From contig JAGFNK010000603.1 of the NCBI GenBank assembly GCA_025769875.1, forward strand, positions 1 to 30,900: a DNA stretch of 30,900 nt, given 5' to 3'. Of the stretch, positions 29,574 to 30,900 are shown one piece after another. The stretch's first letter is position 1. Every line of letters starts with the position of its first letter. The position numbers and the translations under genes are program-made. Below the pieces are notes generated by a model. That model ran no database searches. It was not told the DNA's origin and worked only from the letters and a program-made list of their open reading frames with translations. This stretch comes from Russula earlei (lineage: Eukaryota; Basidiomycota; Agaricomycetes; Russulales; Russulaceae).

Positions 29574-30466
29574 TTATTTGAGAGGGTTAGGGGGAATACG
29601 AGGCGTAAAGCAAAAGCGAAGTAGCTGGGGGTTAAAGCGGATGGTGTCGACTGTATAAGTCGAATAGTGACGTAGGGACATGCGGTTACTGTTTTCCTCA
29701 AAGTGTAAGTAGCTGTATGCAAAAGCGAGACGTCCGTCCAAGAAATCGTGTACGATAGATAAGCAAAACGAGCCTTCGTAAGCAGGGCGGTAAATAGCAG
29801 GCAAGGTAAGTAGTTTCCTAAATAACGAGGTGTTAAAAATGTATGCGATGCAGTCCAAGGGGGAAGTCAGCGTCCAGGGGCGTATATCCCGACATTGGAG
29901 CAGATGCCAAAGGGGGTGAGATTGTACTGGGTGGCAAGGGCAGTGTTGGAGGGTTCGACCGCAAAAGTGTGGACGATGCGTGCACGAAAGGCGGTAGTGA
30001 AGGTGTCTGTGAATGCACGACGAGCTAACTGGTCTGAGGTAGGGATGCGTCCAATGTAGTCTTGATGATTCAAAGTCGTGGAGGGGACGCCACTGCTCCT
30101 GGATGACGATTGGTGGTAGGGAGGACGAAGTACTGGTGCAGGATGGAAGCGAAATGCTGTGCAAGGGGGACGGTCAAGGAAGCCTTCAGGCAAGGGAGGT
30201 CGGTTCCGTTTGCTGTTGCTCAGTTCTGCACAGGAGGGGGAGTGCCAACAGGGACAAAGTCGCCTGGGATAGGCTGGGGAATGCTGGAGACGATGGTGGG
30301 CTGTTGGGGAGTACAAGAGGCTGAGGGGCTAGAGGATGTGTCGACCGGGTCGATGTCTTCAGTGAGGATGCGAAGGGCAGTGCGTGGGGTAGGTTGCTAG
30401 AGGAGAAGGGAGGCGCAAGGAGGTGTTAACCAACAGTGGGGGAGTTAGGAGTGGACACATGAGCAT
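29574..30466 (-). pseudogene. ORF A of E3: unrecognised ~290-residue protein next to the 5' LTR
   Basis: The first ATG is at 30466, 38 bases from the LTR. After a frameshift near 30400 the reading is PTPRTALRILTEDIDPVD, a Ser/Pro/Gln stretch, PGDFVPVGTPPPVQN, a TGA near 30220, LKASLTVPLAQHFASILHQY; then after a frameshift near 30085, NHQDYIGRIPTSDQLARRAF and RARIVHTFAVEPSNTALATQ; and after another near 29870, SPLDCIAYIFNTSLFRKLL, EGSFCLSIVHDFLDGRLAFA and the end RIPPNPLK with TAA. The composition is that of a folded protein and the stop in the middle is TGA. I recognise no domain, and it is not Gag- or Pol-like. A non-coding leader with chance frames is the alternative, but three consecutive ordinary-looking stretches argue against it. 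Confidence 0.55.
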
Positions 30467-30492
30467 TGGCTGGTCAATACAGGGATGATGAG

Positions 30493-30502
30493 AGACTGTC
30501 CA
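30493..30502 (-). promoter_or_regulatory. E3 self-priming primer-binding site
   Basis: Two bases inside the 5' LTR end the minus strand reads TGGACAGTCT, exactly complementary to AGACTGTCCA at the predicted transcript start of LTR-A (30806-30797 in the 5' LTR; 8843-8852 in copy 3). Confidence 0.7.
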
Positions 30503-30504
30503 GA

Positions 30505-30900
30505 TGTCAAGACACGTACTGCTGATCACTAAGGACTCAGGAGCAGGTGGGCAAGGGTCGGAACAGATGGTACGCGGCGTGAAGGCGGCGTTGAACAGGA
30601 GGACGAGCCAAACGACTGAAGGAGTACCAGATGGGGACTGGTAAGGTGTTGCAAGGAGGACAAAGGCGAAGGCTAGAGGCACAGTGTAGCAAGGGGCTTT
30701 AAACAGGCGGTCGTTGAAGAGTACCTTGAGGACGAAGGGGGACTTTAGACTGAGCGGTCGCAGGGGAGTACCCAGGAAGATGAGAGTATCACAAATTGGA
30801 CAGTCTGACGACTGCCATGCTTCATTGGGGCTTATATACAGTGTACAGGGTCGATTACAAAGAACTGGGGACTATTCTAGACTCTTTGGTACCATCCAAT
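30505..30900 (-). repeat. 5' LTR of E3 (family A), cut by window end
   Basis: In plus reading it starts TGTCAAGACACG, the 3' end of an LTR-A on the minus strand, and extends through the transcript start (30797-30806) and TATA box (TATATAAG from 30838) before the window ends. About 430 more bases are expected. Confidence 0.9.

Larger units (their letters stand above)
20814..30900 (-). mobile_element. Ty3/gypsy chromodomain retrotransposon E3 (LTR family A), right end off window
   Basis: Inserted in E2 gag after ACTGG (20809-20813). The 3' LTR is 20814-22474 (split by a solo LTR), the internal region 22475-30504 and the 5' LTR starts at 30505 and runs off the window. A polypurine tract abuts the 3' LTR and a self-complementary primer-binding site abuts the 5' LTR. 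In transcription order it has ORF A, ORF B, gag, then pol ending with a chromodomain. It lacks the C-terminal extension of E1 and E2. It has frameshifts and some stops but long intact stretches, so it is younger than its hosts. Confidence 0.9.

Noticed and set aside
30485..30504. tRNA-primed primer-binding site for E3 (TGG two bases after the LTR)
   Set aside because: Exact complementarity to the LTR's predicted transcript start is a better fit; I could not match the following bases to a tRNA end from memory.
1..30900. tRNA, rRNA or host protein-coding genes
   Set aside because: None seen on either strand; all recognisable protein motifs belong to transposable elements.

Overview
This window is transposon DNA throughout; I found no host gene. 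Short introns (44-55 nt) with GT...AG ends in a hAT transposase, chromodomain-bearing Ty3/gypsy elements and the Gag types suggest a filamentous fungus, most likely a basidiomycete. I cannot name the species. Almost all coding sequence is on the minus strand and nearly all of it is broken.

The layout is a nest of insertions, with boundaries fixed by TG...CA LTR ends, target-site duplications (TSDs) and reading frames that resume across an insert. The oldest layer is a hAT transposase (1295-2135). A family-A LTR (1-1294) abuts its left side and is itself split by a solo LTR (204-1036, TSD CTCCC). Gypsy element E1 (from 2136, minus, LTR family B) sits in the hAT. E1 carries a 3.7-kb long-TIR element T1 (6205-9904, TA TSD) in its RNase H region; T1 carries a solo LTR-A (8310-9138, TSD CACAC). 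E1 also carries a solo LTR of family D (10193-11153, TSD GGTGC) between reverse transcriptase and RNase H. The 5' LTR of E1 is cut by gypsy element E2 (from 14094, LTR family C). E2 gag is cut by gypsy element E3 (from 20814, LTR family A), whose 3' LTR holds another solo LTR-A (21164-21991, TSD CAAAG). E3's 5' LTR runs off the right edge, so the right halves of E3, E2, E1 and the hAT should follow in that order outside the window.

All three gypsy elements encode Gag with a CCHC knuckle, then protease, reverse transcriptase, RNase H, integrase and chromodomain. E1 and E3 have a primer-binding site complementary to the predicted 5' end of their own transcript, the self-priming arrangement of the Tf1/sushi group. 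In all three the end of gag holds GGGTTTT or GGATTTT just before the stop, and pol continues in the -1 frame.

Two features look new to me. In E1 and E2 the chromodomain runs without a stop into a long extra region with a predicted coiled coil, a CCHC knuckle and a conserved Cys/HRSY tail. E3 lacks this but has two unrecognised open regions between its 5' LTR and gag; the second ends in an ATGA overlap with the proposed gag start.

E1 and E2 are decayed mainly by CpG transitions: nearly every in-frame stop is TGA where Arg (CGA) is expected, and several catalytic residues were lost by CpG-to-CpA or TpG changes. E3 is less decayed.
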